From Arcobacter sp. FWKO B (GTDB lineage: Bacteria; Campylobacterota; Campylobacteria; Campylobacterales; Arcobacteraceae), in assembly GCF_014844135.1 (NCBI RefSeq), contig NZ_CP041403.1, positions 682,001 through 746,000 of the forward strand: a stretch of 64,000 nucleotides of DNA, read 5' to 3'. The notes beneath the pieces were generated by a model, which saw only the letters and a list, made by a program, of their open reading frames with translations, did not search any database and was not told where the DNA came from. A program made the translations under genes and the position numbers. This document shows, in pieces, positions 51,159 through 59,497 of the stretch (position 1 is the stretch's first letter; each line of letters starts with the position of its first letter).

Positions 51159-53652
51159 TATATTTCTCATAATGACTATGTATTCCCCTAGTCTTAGGTA
51201 CAAATCCCCCTTTCCAGTTGATTTTTTTAGTAGGCATTAGCCCTAAAACAATAGCAATAAAAGCCATACTCACATAAAAGTAAACCATCGTTTCAACACC
51301 GCTCCATCCATAAGCTAAGCCCATATTAAATAGTGCGATACATATCCCAATACCCAAAGTAATAGGAAAGAAAATTGCAAACATCATCCATCTGTATTTG
51401 CCTGTTTGATATTTGATAACTATCATACTAGCAATACATGGAGGTGTCAAAATCATAAATATAATCATAATCACAGCGTGCAAATCCGTGTATCCACTAT
51501 TTTGTGCCATAGCCTCTTCTGCTCTCATAGTTGTAGCTTGATTGTTTTCATACAAGCTTCCAAGAGTCGCCACGGCTGATTCTCTAGCAGCAAATGAACT
51601 TAAAAATGCTATATTTATCTTCCAATCAAACCCAGCATATTTGGTCACTACTTCCATAGATTTACCAATACTTCCAAGAACTGATCGCTCTATTTTTGCA
51701 TCTTTTATTTCTCTAAGAATCTTATTTCTATCACGAGATAGATTTCTCAAAGCTCTGTTTACTTTTTTTGCATCACTATCATTTGCTCTTACTAGCTCAA
51801 AAAATATCTTGTTTTGTGATTCAAAATCACTATCAAGTTTTGCTACAGCTTCAGGTGTAGTAGTATTCATCCTTTTTGCACGATAAAGGTCATAAAAGTT
51901 CAGCAAATTTGCTACTTTTTCACGACTATCAAGATGCTCAAAATATGAGTTGTTTTCTATAGATTTATTAAAATCTTCCAAAGCACTTATCTCACTAGTA
52001 GCAAAAGATTGTTTTTGCTCACTACTAAGTCCTGGAAACTCCAACATCACAAAAAGTACCACAGCCACAGCCATAACAATAGTTACGACCTTTTTGATAT
52101 ATATCCAAACCCTTTGCCAAGCAGTTATTGCCACACCTTTAAGAGTTGGGATATGATAAGCTGGAAGCTCCATCATAAAAGGTGTAGTTTCACGATTGAC
52201 CAGTACTGTACTTGTGACTATCTTCGCCACGATAAGAGCTATAAATATCGTAACAGTAGAAATCAAAAACATCATCACACCCATATCAGCAACAAAAAAC
52301 GCACCAAGTAATAAGGTATAAAATGGAACTTTTGCAAGACAATTCATATAAGGAACTGTCAAAATAGTAGCCATCCTTGCCCTCTCATCTGCGATACCTT
52401 TTGTAGCCATAATCCCAGGAACTGCACATCCACCAGTAAATGCCCCACCAAGAATCAAAGGAAGAGTTGATTGCCCATGAAGTCCAAATTTTCTAAACAC
52501 CCTATCAAGCAAAAAGGCAATTCTAGGCATATATCCACTATCTTCTAGTATCGCAATCAGTGCAAAAAGGATGATAAATATAGGAATGTAGTTTAAAAGT
52601 GCATTTACACTATTTACCATCCACACACCAAAATCACTGATAATAGGAACATTTGCAATATCAGCTTGCGGTAATACTCCAATAACAAGATTTTTAAAAG
52701 CTGCAAGTAATGGCCATGTATAGTCTGTAATCTTATATCCACCTACAATTGCAAGCTGATAAAACAAAAACATCACAAGAGCCAAAATAGGAAAGGCAAG
52801 CCATTTATTTAAGATTATCATATCAAGCTTTTGAGAAAATGTTTTTTGCCCTTTTTTGTGTTCTATGACCGTTTTGTGAAATATTACATCTGCTGAGTCA
52901 TATCTAAAAGTTGCAAGAAATTGGTTTATATCTTTATCGTATGTACTATGGAAAAATTCTTCTTGAGTTTTGGGGAAACTCTCATCAAAAAAATCATCTT
53001 CTTTTACTAATTTATCTATAATTTGCTTATCATTTTCTAGGGCTTTTATAGCATACCATCTTTTTGAAATAGGTGTTGTATCAAGATTTATTGTATCTTC
53101 TACAACTTTGATGCAAGGCTCTAGTTCTTCATAGTTTATCTCAAAAGGTTTGTATAAATCTTTATTTTTATATGTATTTATAATAGCATTTAAAATATCA
53201 GTTTTACCTACACCCTTAGCCCCACTAGCACTTACAACCTCAACTCCAAGCATTGTAGATATTTTTTCTATGTCAAGTTCCAAACCATTGTCTTTTGCAA
53301 TATCCATCATATTAAGCACTACCACTACAGGTATGCCAGTTTCTAAAAGACTAAATGTAAGATACATACTTCTTTTGATATTTGAAGCATCTACGATATT
53401 TACTATAATATCAGGCTTTTCATCAGTTAAGAAATCTTTTGCCACTCTTTCTTCTAGGGAATATGAACTAAAAGAATAAGTCCCTGGTAAATCAACTATT
53501 TCAATCTCTTCATTTTCATAAGAAAAAGTAGTAGATTTTTTATCTACAGTGACTCCAGGGTAATTTGCAATATGCTGATACACACCGCTTAAAAGGTTGA
53601 ATACTGTTGATTTACCACTATTTGGCTGACCAGCTAACGCTACTTTTATCAT
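51145..53652 (-). CDS. feoB: Ferrous iron transporter FeoB
   Basis: Inner-membrane Fe2+ transporter with a cytoplasmic G domain. G1 is GQPNSGKSTVFNLLSG, then YPGVTVDKKS, DLPGTYSFSSYS and NMMDIAKD. The membrane core has two Gate motifs (GGAFTGGCAVPGIMATKGI and FLSSFAARESAVATLGSLY). Length 835 aa is longer than E. coli FeoB because of a roughly 110-residue charged helical insert before the second Gate. The start overlaps the feoA stop (ATGA). Confidence 0.95.
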   Translation of the reverse strand: MIKVALAGQPNSGKSTVFNLLSGVYQHIANYPGVTVDKKSTTFSYENEEIEIVDLPGTYSFSSYSLEERVAKDFLTDEKPDIIVNIVDASNIKRSMYLTFSLLETGIPVVVVLNMMDIAKDNGLELDIEKISTMLGVEVVSASGAKGVGKTDILNAIINTYKNKDLYKPFEINYEELEPCIKVVEDTINLDTTPISKRWYAIKALENDKQIIDKLVKEDDFFDESFPKTQEEFFHSTYDKDINQFLATFRYDSADVIFHKTVIEHKKGQKTFSQKLDMIILNKWLAFPILALVMFLFYQLAIVGGYKITDYTWPLLAAFKNLVIGVLPQADIANVPIISDFGVWMVNSVNALLNYIPIFIILFALIAILEDSGYMPRIAFLLDRVFRKFGLHGQSTLPLILGGAFTGGCAVPGIMATKGIADERARMATILTVPYMNCLAKVPFYTLLLGAFFVADMGVMMFLISTVTIFIALIVAKIVTSTVLVNRETTPFMMELPAYHIPTLKGVAITAWQRVWIYIKKVVTIVMAVAVVLFVMLEFPGLSSEQKQSFATSEISALEDFNKSIENNSYFEHLDSREKVANLLNFYDLYRAKRMNTTTPEAVAKLDSDFESQNKIFFELVRANDSDAKKVNRALRNLSRDRNKILREIKDAKIERSVLGSIGKSMEVVTKYAGFDWKINIAFLSSFAARESAVATLGSLYENNQATTMRAEEAMAQNSGYTDLHAVIMIIFMILTPPCIASMIVIKYQTGKYRWMMFAIFFPITLGIGICIALFNMGLAYGWSGVETMVYFYVSMAFIAIVLGLMPTKKINWKGGFVPKTRGIHSHYEKYNNSN

Positions 53653-53873
53653 AAATTCTCTACTTGTATATTGGATGCTTCACTTCTTCTAATAGCTATA
53701 TTGTATCCTTTGAGATTTACCTCTATTGGGTCAAAAAGCGGTGCATTTCTCACAACTTTGAGTTCACTATTTGGAACAAATCCCATATCAAGAAATTTTT
53801 GTACTATTTTTTTATCGCCATCTAGCTTTTTGATAACACAAAAGCTACCCTCTTTCAAATCATTTAAACTCAT
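53649..53873 (-). CDS. feoA: Ferrous iron transport protein FeoA
   Basis: Small SH3-like cytoplasmic protein acting with FeoB. Visible: SLNDLKEGSFCVIKKLDGDKKIVQKFLDMGF-type core and VNLKGYNIAIRRSEASNIQV at the end. The start at MSLNDLKEGS (74 aa) is chosen because GAGGAAAAA lies directly upstream; the longer frame begins inside a heptamer repeat. Confidence 0.9.
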   Translation of the reverse strand: MSLNDLKEGSFCVIKKLDGDKKIVQKFLDMGFVPNSELKVVRNAPLFDPIEVNLKGYNIAIRRSEASNIQVENL

Positions 53874-53892
53874 TTTTTCCTCTTTCAAATCA

Positions 53893-53948
53893 CTATTAAC
53901 TATCAACTATCAACTATCAACTATAAACTATTTACTATTTACTATTCG
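53893..53948. repeat. Heptanucleotide array (CTATNNN x8)
   Basis: Eight consecutive 7-base units (CTATTAA, CTATCAA x3, CTATAAA, CTATTTA x2, CTATTCG) run from the gap before feoA into the last codons of the DUF2325 gene. Confidence 0.85.
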
Positions 53949-54234
53949 GACAAATATTTGCCAATTCACAAAATTTACAAATTACACTATTTTCATTTCT
54001 ATTGGCACAAACAAAAGGTATTCCCCTCTTTTTGGCTTCTGTTTTAAACTTATACATAGCATTGTGACTAAGAAAATTTGTAAGCATTATTATATATTCC
54101 GTTTTTTGCGGTATTTTTCGACCCATATCTCTATTACTTCTAAGAGTCCAGTGTGTAATATCTGTTACTCCTAAACCATTTAATGAATTCGTAATAGCTT
54201 CTATTTGATCTCCACCAATTACAAGTACACTCAT
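53935..54234 (-). CDS. DUF2325 domain protein
   Basis: 99 residues beginning SVLVIGGDQIEAITNSLNGLG, a Rossmann-like start, then IIMLTNFLSHNAMYKFKTEAKKRGIPFVCANR. The tail CKFCELANICPNSK has three cysteines. DUF2325 proteins often accompany feo genes; no biochemical role is known to me. The gene end is formed by a heptamer repeat array. Confidence 0.82.
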   Translation of the reverse strand: MSVLVIGGDQIEAITNSLNGLGVTDITHWTLRSNRDMGRKIPQKTEYIIMLTNFLSHNAMYKFKTEAKKRGIPFVCANRNENSVICKFCELANICPNSK

Positions 54235-54252
54235 ATGAACTCCTTTGCACTT

Positions 54253-54417
54253 TTATGCAATTTCTCGTTTTATCATATATGATAATTCAAGATTATCCAT
54301 ATAAGGATATCTAGCTTTTAGTATTTTAAACACAGGACATATACAATTACTATTTTTTGAAATATTCAAATCATTTAAGATCTTATTAATTTCAATTTTC
54401 AATCTCAATCTACTCAT
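54253..54417 (-). CDS. Small protein of the feo operon with a CxCP motif
   Basis: 54 residues, missed by longer-ORF tracks: starts MSRLRLKIEINKILNDLN, has NCICPVFKILKARYPYM, ends MIKREIA. AGGAG is 8 bases before the ATG, and two Fur-like boxes lie within 90 bases upstream, so it would be the first gene of the feo operon. No family recognised; the CxC pair could bind iron. Confidence 0.7.
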   Translation of the reverse strand: MSRLRLKIEINKILNDLNISKNSNCICPVFKILKARYPYMDNLELSYMIKREIA

Positions 54418-54428
54418 AGAATTCTCCT

Positions 54429-54446
54429 AGTGATAATCATTATTAG
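54429..54446. promoter_or_regulatory. Fur box upstream of the feo operon
   Basis: The sequence TGATAATCATTATTA shares 12 of 13 bases with the right part of the E. coli Fur consensus GATAATGATAATCATTATC. It lies 14 bases upstream of the first feo-operon start. Confidence 0.6.
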
Positions 54447-54482
54447 AATAATACCGTCTACTAACTTAAACTCTGTTTAAAT

Positions 54483-54497
54483 TGATAACAATTATCA
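54483..54497. promoter_or_regulatory. Second Fur-like box
   Basis: TGATAA-CAA-TTATCA is a perfect palindrome of Fur type, between the feo operon and the divergent CydA-like genes, so it may act on both. Confidence 0.5.
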
Positions 54498-54608
54498 TAA
54501 ATAAGAAATTTTATTAACTTAAACTTATATTAAAAATAAAACTAACAAATAATTAACATTAACACTTTATAATTACAGTGTATTTTTATTTTTATACAAG
54601 GAGGTTTC

Positions 54609-55946
54609 ATGGATATAATAGGGCAATTCCCATTGTTTTATTTCCCAGATTATGGAAGTGCTTGGATGATGGGTGTCACTGGTACGATACACATTTTAGC
54701 TTCACACACTTCTGTTGGTGCTGCTATGCTTTTTGCTTTTTTGGCTTATAAAGCATATTCAGAAGATAGATCAGACCTATATCCTTATATGAAAAAATAT
54801 GGTATGTTTTTACTTATTTTTTCATATGTTATAGGTTCTATCACAGGTCCTGGCATTTGGTACACAGCAACTGCAGCCAGTCCCAGAGGTATAAGTGCTT
54901 TGATACACAACTTCGTTTGGGTATGGGCAACAGAATGGGTCTTTTTTGTGTATGAGGTTATAGGTGTTTTTGTACTTGTTTACTTCATAGACAAAATAGA
55001 TAAGAAAACTCATCTAAAACTCACCTATACATTTGCATTGGCTTCAGTTGGAACTTTGGCTCTTATTATAGGAATTATAAGCTTTATGATGTGGCCTGGG
55101 ACTGATGCATTTTATGCTACAGGAAGTGCAAGTGATGCGTTCTTTGGTGTAAACACATTTCCGCATATGTTCTTAAGAATAGGCTTTATGATTATGTTAT
55201 CTGGGGTTATAGGACTTGTTATATCAAGTGCAATGAAAAAAGACAATGCAGAACTTTCAGCTGAACTTACAACCAAAATGGGTTATGTTGCAATGCTTGG
55301 TGGCTTTTTAACTATGTTCTTTTTTATGTGGTATATGGGTACGCTACCTGATAATGCTCATGCGGTATTTAATGTATCAAAAGATGAAGTTATTCAAAAT
55401 AGAATTATTCTAGCGATAGTTTTTTCTTTGTATTTCTTGCTTGCTATTGTAAAACCAAGATTTATAAATCCAACTTTAGCTTCAGTGATGATTGCTGTAA
55501 TACTTATTTCGGGACTTTGGCCTGGAGAAAAGCTTAGAGAATCTATGAGAAAACCTTATGTTGCTGGTCAATATATTTATTCAAACCAAATTATTAGCCG
55601 TGATGTCGAAGGTAAAGGGATAAAAAGTGAATTGCCTATTATCGCTGAAAAAGGGCTTTTACAAGTAAATCCTTTTGTTCCTGAAAATTTAAAAGTTATC
55701 ACAGAAGAAAATAAACTAGCAGTTGGTGAACTTTTGACAAAAATGTCATGTTCAAATTGTCACTCTTTAGAAAAAACAGGTGTATATAGACCTCTTAGAG
55801 ATAGATTAATTGGTATGGATAAAGATGGTATCAAATCCATATTGTATGCTATGGGTAATGGAGCATTTTCTTATATGCCTACACTTGCTTTACCAGAACA
55901 TGAATATGATGCAATAGCTGAATATATTGCATCTTTGAAATATTAA
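54609..55946 (+). CDS. CydA-like membrane protein with C-terminal cytochrome c domain
   Basis: 445 residues with about nine helices. The helix pattern (SYVIGSITGPGIWYTATAAS, then HNFVWVWATEWVFFVYEVIG) resembles cytochrome bd subunit I, but the classic Q-loop is not seen. Histidines in GTIHILASHTSVG, ALIHNFVW and TFPHMFLR are haem b candidates. A soluble C-terminal tail carries CSNCH (381-385) and SYMPTL with Met423 as likely sixth ligand. It forms an operon with a paralogous membrane protein. It may be a quinol oxidase/reductase of the wider bd superfamily using a c-type haem; substrate unknown. Confidence 0.75.
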   Translation: MDIIGQFPLFYFPDYGSAWMMGVTGTIHILASHTSVGAAMLFAFLAYKAYSEDRSDLYPYMKKYGMFLLIFSYVIGSITGPGIWYTATAASPRGISALIHNFVWVWATEWVFFVYEVIGVFVLVYFIDKIDKKTHLKLTYTFALASVGTLALIIGIISFMMWPGTDAFYATGSASDAFFGVNTFPHMFLRIGFMIMLSGVIGLVISSAMKKDNAELSAELTTKMGYVAMLGGFLTMFFFMWYMGTLPDNAHAVFNVSKDEVIQNRIILAIVFSLYFLLAIVKPRFINPTLASVMIAVILISGLWPGEKLRESMRKPYVAGQYIYSNQIISRDVEGKGIKSELPIIAEKGLLQVNPFVPENLKVITEENKLAVGELLTKMSCSNCHSLEKTGVYRPLRDRLIGMDKDGIKSILYAMGNGAFSYMPTLALPEHEYDAIAEYIASLKY

Positions 55947-55955
55947 GGAGGATTT

Positions 55956-57149
55956 ATGGACGCATCTGTATTATTGGCTCTTAGAGACCCTGCAGGAGTA
56001 CCTTTTTATCCAGTAGTATTCCAAGCATTGTATGTTCTTACTTGGGCGTTGCATGCTGCATTTGTATTGTTATCATTAGGTTCTATGGGATTATCTTTAT
56101 ATGGGACTTTTAGACAAAAATATGACCCAAATTGGAAGGTTCTCACACCTCATTTGATACAAACTGGTAAAATAAGTGTTTCTATTCTTATAGTTTTAGG
56201 GGTTGCACCTCTTTTGTTTACTCAAGTTATTTATGATCCAAATTGGTATGTGGCAAATACACTATCAGGGATGTGGGTATTTATATTTATATATTCATTA
56301 ATTGTTGGATATATTATGTATTATTGGTATTATTATGCAAACAAAGCTAGTTCAGGTGGAGGAAAACTTATTGGGATTATCTCTTTTGCTATATTAGTAT
56401 TTGCAGGGATTTTAATGCATAATTTTGCAGTAACTTCTATCATGCCAAATGATTGGATGAATATGTATGCACCAAATGGAGTAGTAGATACTAGCGGATG
56501 GACTTTTAATGTTGATACTATTAGACTTGCTTTTATGGTGAGTTTGAGTATCCCTGTAGTTGGAATATTTTTGCAAAACTATAGTAGATTTGTCAGCACC
56601 AGAGATGACTTTAGCAAAGAACTAGTATCTTATTCTGCAACACTTGGGACAAAACTAGGTGTTATTGGATTAGTAATAAGTGCTGCTCTTTTTGCTGTTT
56701 GGATGTTGCAAATAGGATATTTAATGCACCCATTAATCATTGCTACGGTTATAGGTGTGGTTATTTTACTATTAATGACTGCTAAAAACGCTAATAGCTA
56801 TATTACTACTGGAGTATTGGTTGTAGTTGCGCTGCTTATTTCAGCAGTTAGAGAACTAATAAGATTTGACATTATGGCAAAACTTGGATATAGTATATAC
56901 GAATATCCAGTAAATCTTGAAGTTCCATCAATAGTGATGTTTTTATTAACATTCCTTATTATGGGTGGAGTAGGTGTTGCTTATTTACTTACTATGGCTT
57001 GGAAAGTTGGAAAATCAAAAGATGTATTTGATGGCTCAAAAGATGTCGCAGTGAATAAACTAGGTAATTATACTATTTCAATTATGGTTCTTTGGATGAT
57101 TATTTATTTTGGTTGGGGTATGGCTATACTCTTTAATAATATACTATAA
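55956..57149 (+). CDS. Multi-helix membrane protein, partner of the CydA-like cytochrome
   Basis: 397 residues, about nine helices, 9 bases after the previous stop with GGAGG between. It looks paralogous to its partner (FQALYVLTWALHAAFVLLSL and LGVAPLLFTQVIYDPNWYV). Histidines in WALHAAF, LTPHLIQ, LMHNFAVT and LMHPLII could bind haem b. No c-haem motif. It is not a recognisable CydB. The pair is followed by a strong terminator. Confidence 0.72.
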   Translation: MDASVLLALRDPAGVPFYPVVFQALYVLTWALHAAFVLLSLGSMGLSLYGTFRQKYDPNWKVLTPHLIQTGKISVSILIVLGVAPLLFTQVIYDPNWYVANTLSGMWVFIFIYSLIVGYIMYYWYYYANKASSGGGKLIGIISFAILVFAGILMHNFAVTSIMPNDWMNMYAPNGVVDTSGWTFNVDTIRLAFMVSLSIPVVGIFLQNYSRFVSTRDDFSKELVSYSATLGTKLGVIGLVISAALFAVWMLQIGYLMHPLIIATVIGVVILLLMTAKNANSYITTGVLVVVALLISAVRELIRFDIMAKLGYSIYEYPVNLEVPSIVMFLLTFLIMGGVGVAYLLTMAWKVGKSKDVFDGSKDVAVNKLGNYTISIMVLWMIIYFGWGMAILFNNIL

Positions 57150-57172
57150 AATTGTAGTTTATTTGATATTAT

Positions 57173-57206
57173 AATGCCAAAGAGTATAATACTCTTTGGC
57201 ATTTTG
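57173..57206 (+). terminator. Terminator after the CydA-like pair
   Basis: Inverted repeat AATGCCAAAGAGTA / TACTCTTTGGCATT with a TTTT end, 24 bases after the stop. Confidence 0.75.
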
Positions 57207-57228
57207 CCGTTAGATTTGGAGATATAAA

Positions 57229-57897
57229 ATGACAGGGACCAAAATACTGTTTTTAGAAGATGACATACTTTATCAAGAGAGTATAAAAGATATATTAGAA
57301 GAGGAACACTATATAGTAGAAAGTTGCAAAAACGGTCAAGAGTTTTTAAATAAGATTTTTGATAATGTATACGATTTATATATAATAGATATTAATGTTC
57401 CAAAAGTTAATGGATTTGAGATTATGAGAATGTTAAAAGAATATAATGATAAAACTATGAAACTTGTATTAACATCTGTTCCAAATAGTATTATTCAGTC
57501 TTTCAAAAGTGGTTGTGATAGTTTTTTAAGCAAAAATACAGATTTAGATGAAATATTAATAAGAATCAAATCTCTTATTAAAAGAACATACCATACTTAT
57601 GATGAATATATCAAAATAACAGACAATATATCATATGATTATTTTAATAAGCAACTATATGATGGTAGCAGAAAAGTTGAACTTGAAACAAGAGCTTTAA
57701 ATGTTTTAGACTATTTAATAAAAAATAGAGGAGAATTTATTTCTACTATAGAACTTGAAAAGAACATTTATCCATGCAATAGTGAGTCAAAATCTGGAGT
57801 AATAAGATATCATATTTGGAATTTACGAAAAGCTATTGGGAAAGACTTAATCCAATCAAAAAAATGTAGTGGATACAAATTAAGGCTACCTGTATAA
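57229..57897 (+). CDS. OmpR-family response regulator (orphan)
   Basis: Receiver with KILFLEDDILYQES and phosphoacceptor Asp54 in LYIIDINVPKVNG; TSVPNS and SKNTD occupy the switch and Lys positions, the latter with Lys in FLSKNT. The C-terminal winged helix has ETRALNVLDYLIKNRGEFIS and GVIRYHIWNLRKAIG. Length 222 aa. No kinase gene is adjacent; it follows the CydA-like operon terminator by 23 bases and may regulate it. Confidence 0.85.
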   Translation: MTGTKILFLEDDILYQESIKDILEEEHYIVESCKNGQEFLNKIFDNVYDLYIIDINVPKVNGFEIMRMLKEYNDKTMKLVLTSVPNSIIQSFKSGCDSFLSKNTDLDEILIRIKSLIKRTYHTYDEYIKITDNISYDYFNKQLYDGSRKVELETRALNVLDYLIKNRGEFISTIELEKNIYPCNSESKSGVIRYHIWNLRKAIGKDLIQSKKCSGYKLRLPV

Positions 57898-58007
57898 CAA
57901 GTAACCTTAAAAAAGCTAAGATAAACACTTAGGAGGAGATTATCTAGCAATATGTGCTGTTTGTCATTAAAATTATACTAACTTTGTGTTAATCAATTGT
58001 TAGTTTT

Positions 58008-58367
58008 CTATATTTTTAAACAATTTCTACAAATACCACTAATTGTTACATTATCTATTCGATGTTGTGGTAAATCTATCATTAGTTTAGCTAAACACTC
58101 TATTTTATTGCACACCTTACATACAAAGTGAGGATGTGGATTTGAAGTGATTTCATAATATCTTTTCTTATCATTTGATTCAAAACTATTTACTAAACCT
58201 TCTTCTTCAAATAGAATTATATTGCGATAAAAAGTAGCCTTATCCATAGATAAACTATCCTTTATATCATCATAACTTATTGGCTTAGTAGATTTTTTAA
58301 GTATAGTAACAAGTTCTATTCTTGCATTTGTAGGTTTGATATTAGTAAATTGAAATAAATTTTGCAT
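58008..58367 (-). CDS. Fur-family regulator, probably zinc-responsive (Zur-like)
   Basis: 119 residues, short for Fur. DNA-binding helix NARIELVTILKKSTKPISYD and KATFYRNIILFEEEGLV; two structural-zinc pairs CKVC (83-86) and CRNC (113-116). The metal-sensing His-rich hinge is seen as NPHPHFVC. It is divergent from a zinc-binding protein gene with matching palindromes in the gap, which supports Zur over PerR or Fur. Confidence 0.82.
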   Translation of the reverse strand: MQNLFQFTNIKPTNARIELVTILKKSTKPISYDDIKDSLSMDKATFYRNIILFEEEGLVNSFESNDKKRYYEITSNPHPHFVCKVCNKIECLAKLMIDLPQHRIDNVTISGICRNCLKI

Positions 58368-58401
58368 ATCAAATTCTACCTAAAATGAATTTAAAAACAA
58401 C

Positions 58402-58459
58402 ATGCAACTAAGTTTTATATAAGTCGTGATTATATATAATTATTGCAACTTAGTCGCAA
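58402..58459. promoter_or_regulatory. Pair of palindromes between zur-like and znuA-like genes
   Basis: Two 17-bp imperfect palindromes centred on AACTWAGTY (ATGCAACTAAGTTTTAT at 58402-58418 and TTGCAACTTAGTCGCAA at 58443-58459) lie 24 bp apart. A TATAAT at 58435-58440 sits between them. Probable Zur operators controlling both divergent genes. Confidence 0.55.
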
Positions 58460-58470
58460 AAGGATATGAA

Positions 58471-59367
58471 ATGTTTAATATAAAAGGATTTTTATTAAGT
58501 GTATTTTTGATTATAGCACCAACACTATACGCAAAAGTAAATACAGTAGTCAGTATAGTTCCACAAAAAAGTTTTGTTGAGGCAATAGGTGGTGATCTTG
58601 TTGATGTTTCAATAATGGTACAACCAGGTTCTTCTCCACATTCATATGAACCAAAACCTTCTCAGATGAAAGAGCTTAGTAATGCTCATATATATTTTGC
58701 AATAGGTGTAGAATTCGAAAGTGCATGGCTAAAAAGATTTCAAAACCAAAATAAATCTTTAAAGATTGTTGATACTTCAAAAGGTATCACAAAGCTAGAT
58801 ATGGTTGCACATCACCATGATGATGAAAAAGACCATGGACACAAACATCATAATCATAAACACAATCATAAACATGATACAAAATCAAAAGATCCTCATA
58901 TTTGGACAAGCCCAGCAAATATCAAAGTCATAGCACAAAATATTTATAATGAACTAGTAAGCGTAGATTCTGCAAACAAAGATATTTATGAGGCTAATTT
59001 AAAAGCATTTTTAGAAAAAGTTGATAGTGTAGACTCCCAAATAAAAGAGATACTAAAAGATACTCCAAAAGGTGCTAAATTTATGGTATTTCACCCAGCT
59101 TTAGGATATTTTGCACATGATTATAACTTGACTCAAATTGCTGTTGAAGTTGAAGGTAAAGAGCCAAAACCTGCTGTTTTAGCAAAACTTATAAATGAAG
59201 CAAAAGAAGAAGGCATTAAAGCAATCTTCACTCAACCAGAGTTTTCAGATAAAAGTGCAAAAGTTGTAGCTGATGAATTAGGTATAAAAGTAATCAAGGT
59301 AAGTCCATTAAACCCAAAATGGGATGAGAACCTTATAAATTTAGCAAAAGCTATTTCTAACCAATAG
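58471..59367 (+). CDS. znuA: ZnuA-like zinc ABC transporter substrate-binding protein
   Basis: Periplasmic zinc-binding lipoprotein-class protein of family A-I. Signal peptide (MFNIKGFLLSVFLIIAPTLYA), SIVPQKSFVEAIGGDLVD, GSSPHSYEPKPSQMKEL, a His-rich loop of about 20 residues (HHHDDEKDHGHKHHNHKH) typical of zinc rather than manganese carriers, and DPHIWTSPANI. The start at MFNIKGF (298 aa) follows AAAAGGATATGAA. Permease and ATPase genes are not adjacent. Confidence 0.9.
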   Translation: MFNIKGFLLSVFLIIAPTLYAKVNTVVSIVPQKSFVEAIGGDLVDVSIMVQPGSSPHSYEPKPSQMKELSNAHIYFAIGVEFESAWLKRFQNQNKSLKIVDTSKGITKLDMVAHHHDDEKDHGHKHHNHKHNHKHDTKSKDPHIWTSPANIKVIAQNIYNELVSVDSANKDIYEANLKAFLEKVDSVDSQIKEILKDTPKGAKFMVFHPALGYFAHDYNLTQIAVEVEGKEPKPAVLAKLINEAKEEGIKAIFTQPEFSDKSAKVVADELGIKVIKVSPLNPKWDENLINLAKAISNQ

Positions 59368-59469
59368 TTAATAATGAATAATTAATAACTATTGTATCGC
59401 TCAAGCGACATATGATTGTTGCAAAGCAACTCAACAATTAATAACTATTAATTATTAGTTATTAATTAA
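59361..59469. repeat. Heptanucleotide arrays flanking a short hairpin segment
   Basis: Units CCAATAG, TTAATAA, TGAATAA, TTAATAA, CTATTGT (59361-59395) are followed by small hairpins (TCGC-TCAA-GCGA and GTTGC-AAA-GCAAC), then by TTAATAA/TTATTAG-type units to 59469. The array begins inside the last codons of the zinc-binding protein gene. Confidence 0.7.
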
Positions 59470-59497
59470 AAATCAGACTATGATAGTCTGATTTTTT
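59468..59497. terminator. Bidirectional terminator
   Basis: AAAAATCAGACTA-TGA-TAGTCTGATTTTT, a 13-bp stem with T-tracts on both strands, overlapping the stop codon of the CNNM gene. Confidence 0.85.

Noticed and set aside
57931-57978. Cys-rich leader peptide (MCCLSLKLY) after AGGAGGAG.
   Set aside because: The ribosome site is 15 bases from the ATG, and the next plus-strand gene is about 490 bases away beyond an antisense gene; no target to attenuate.
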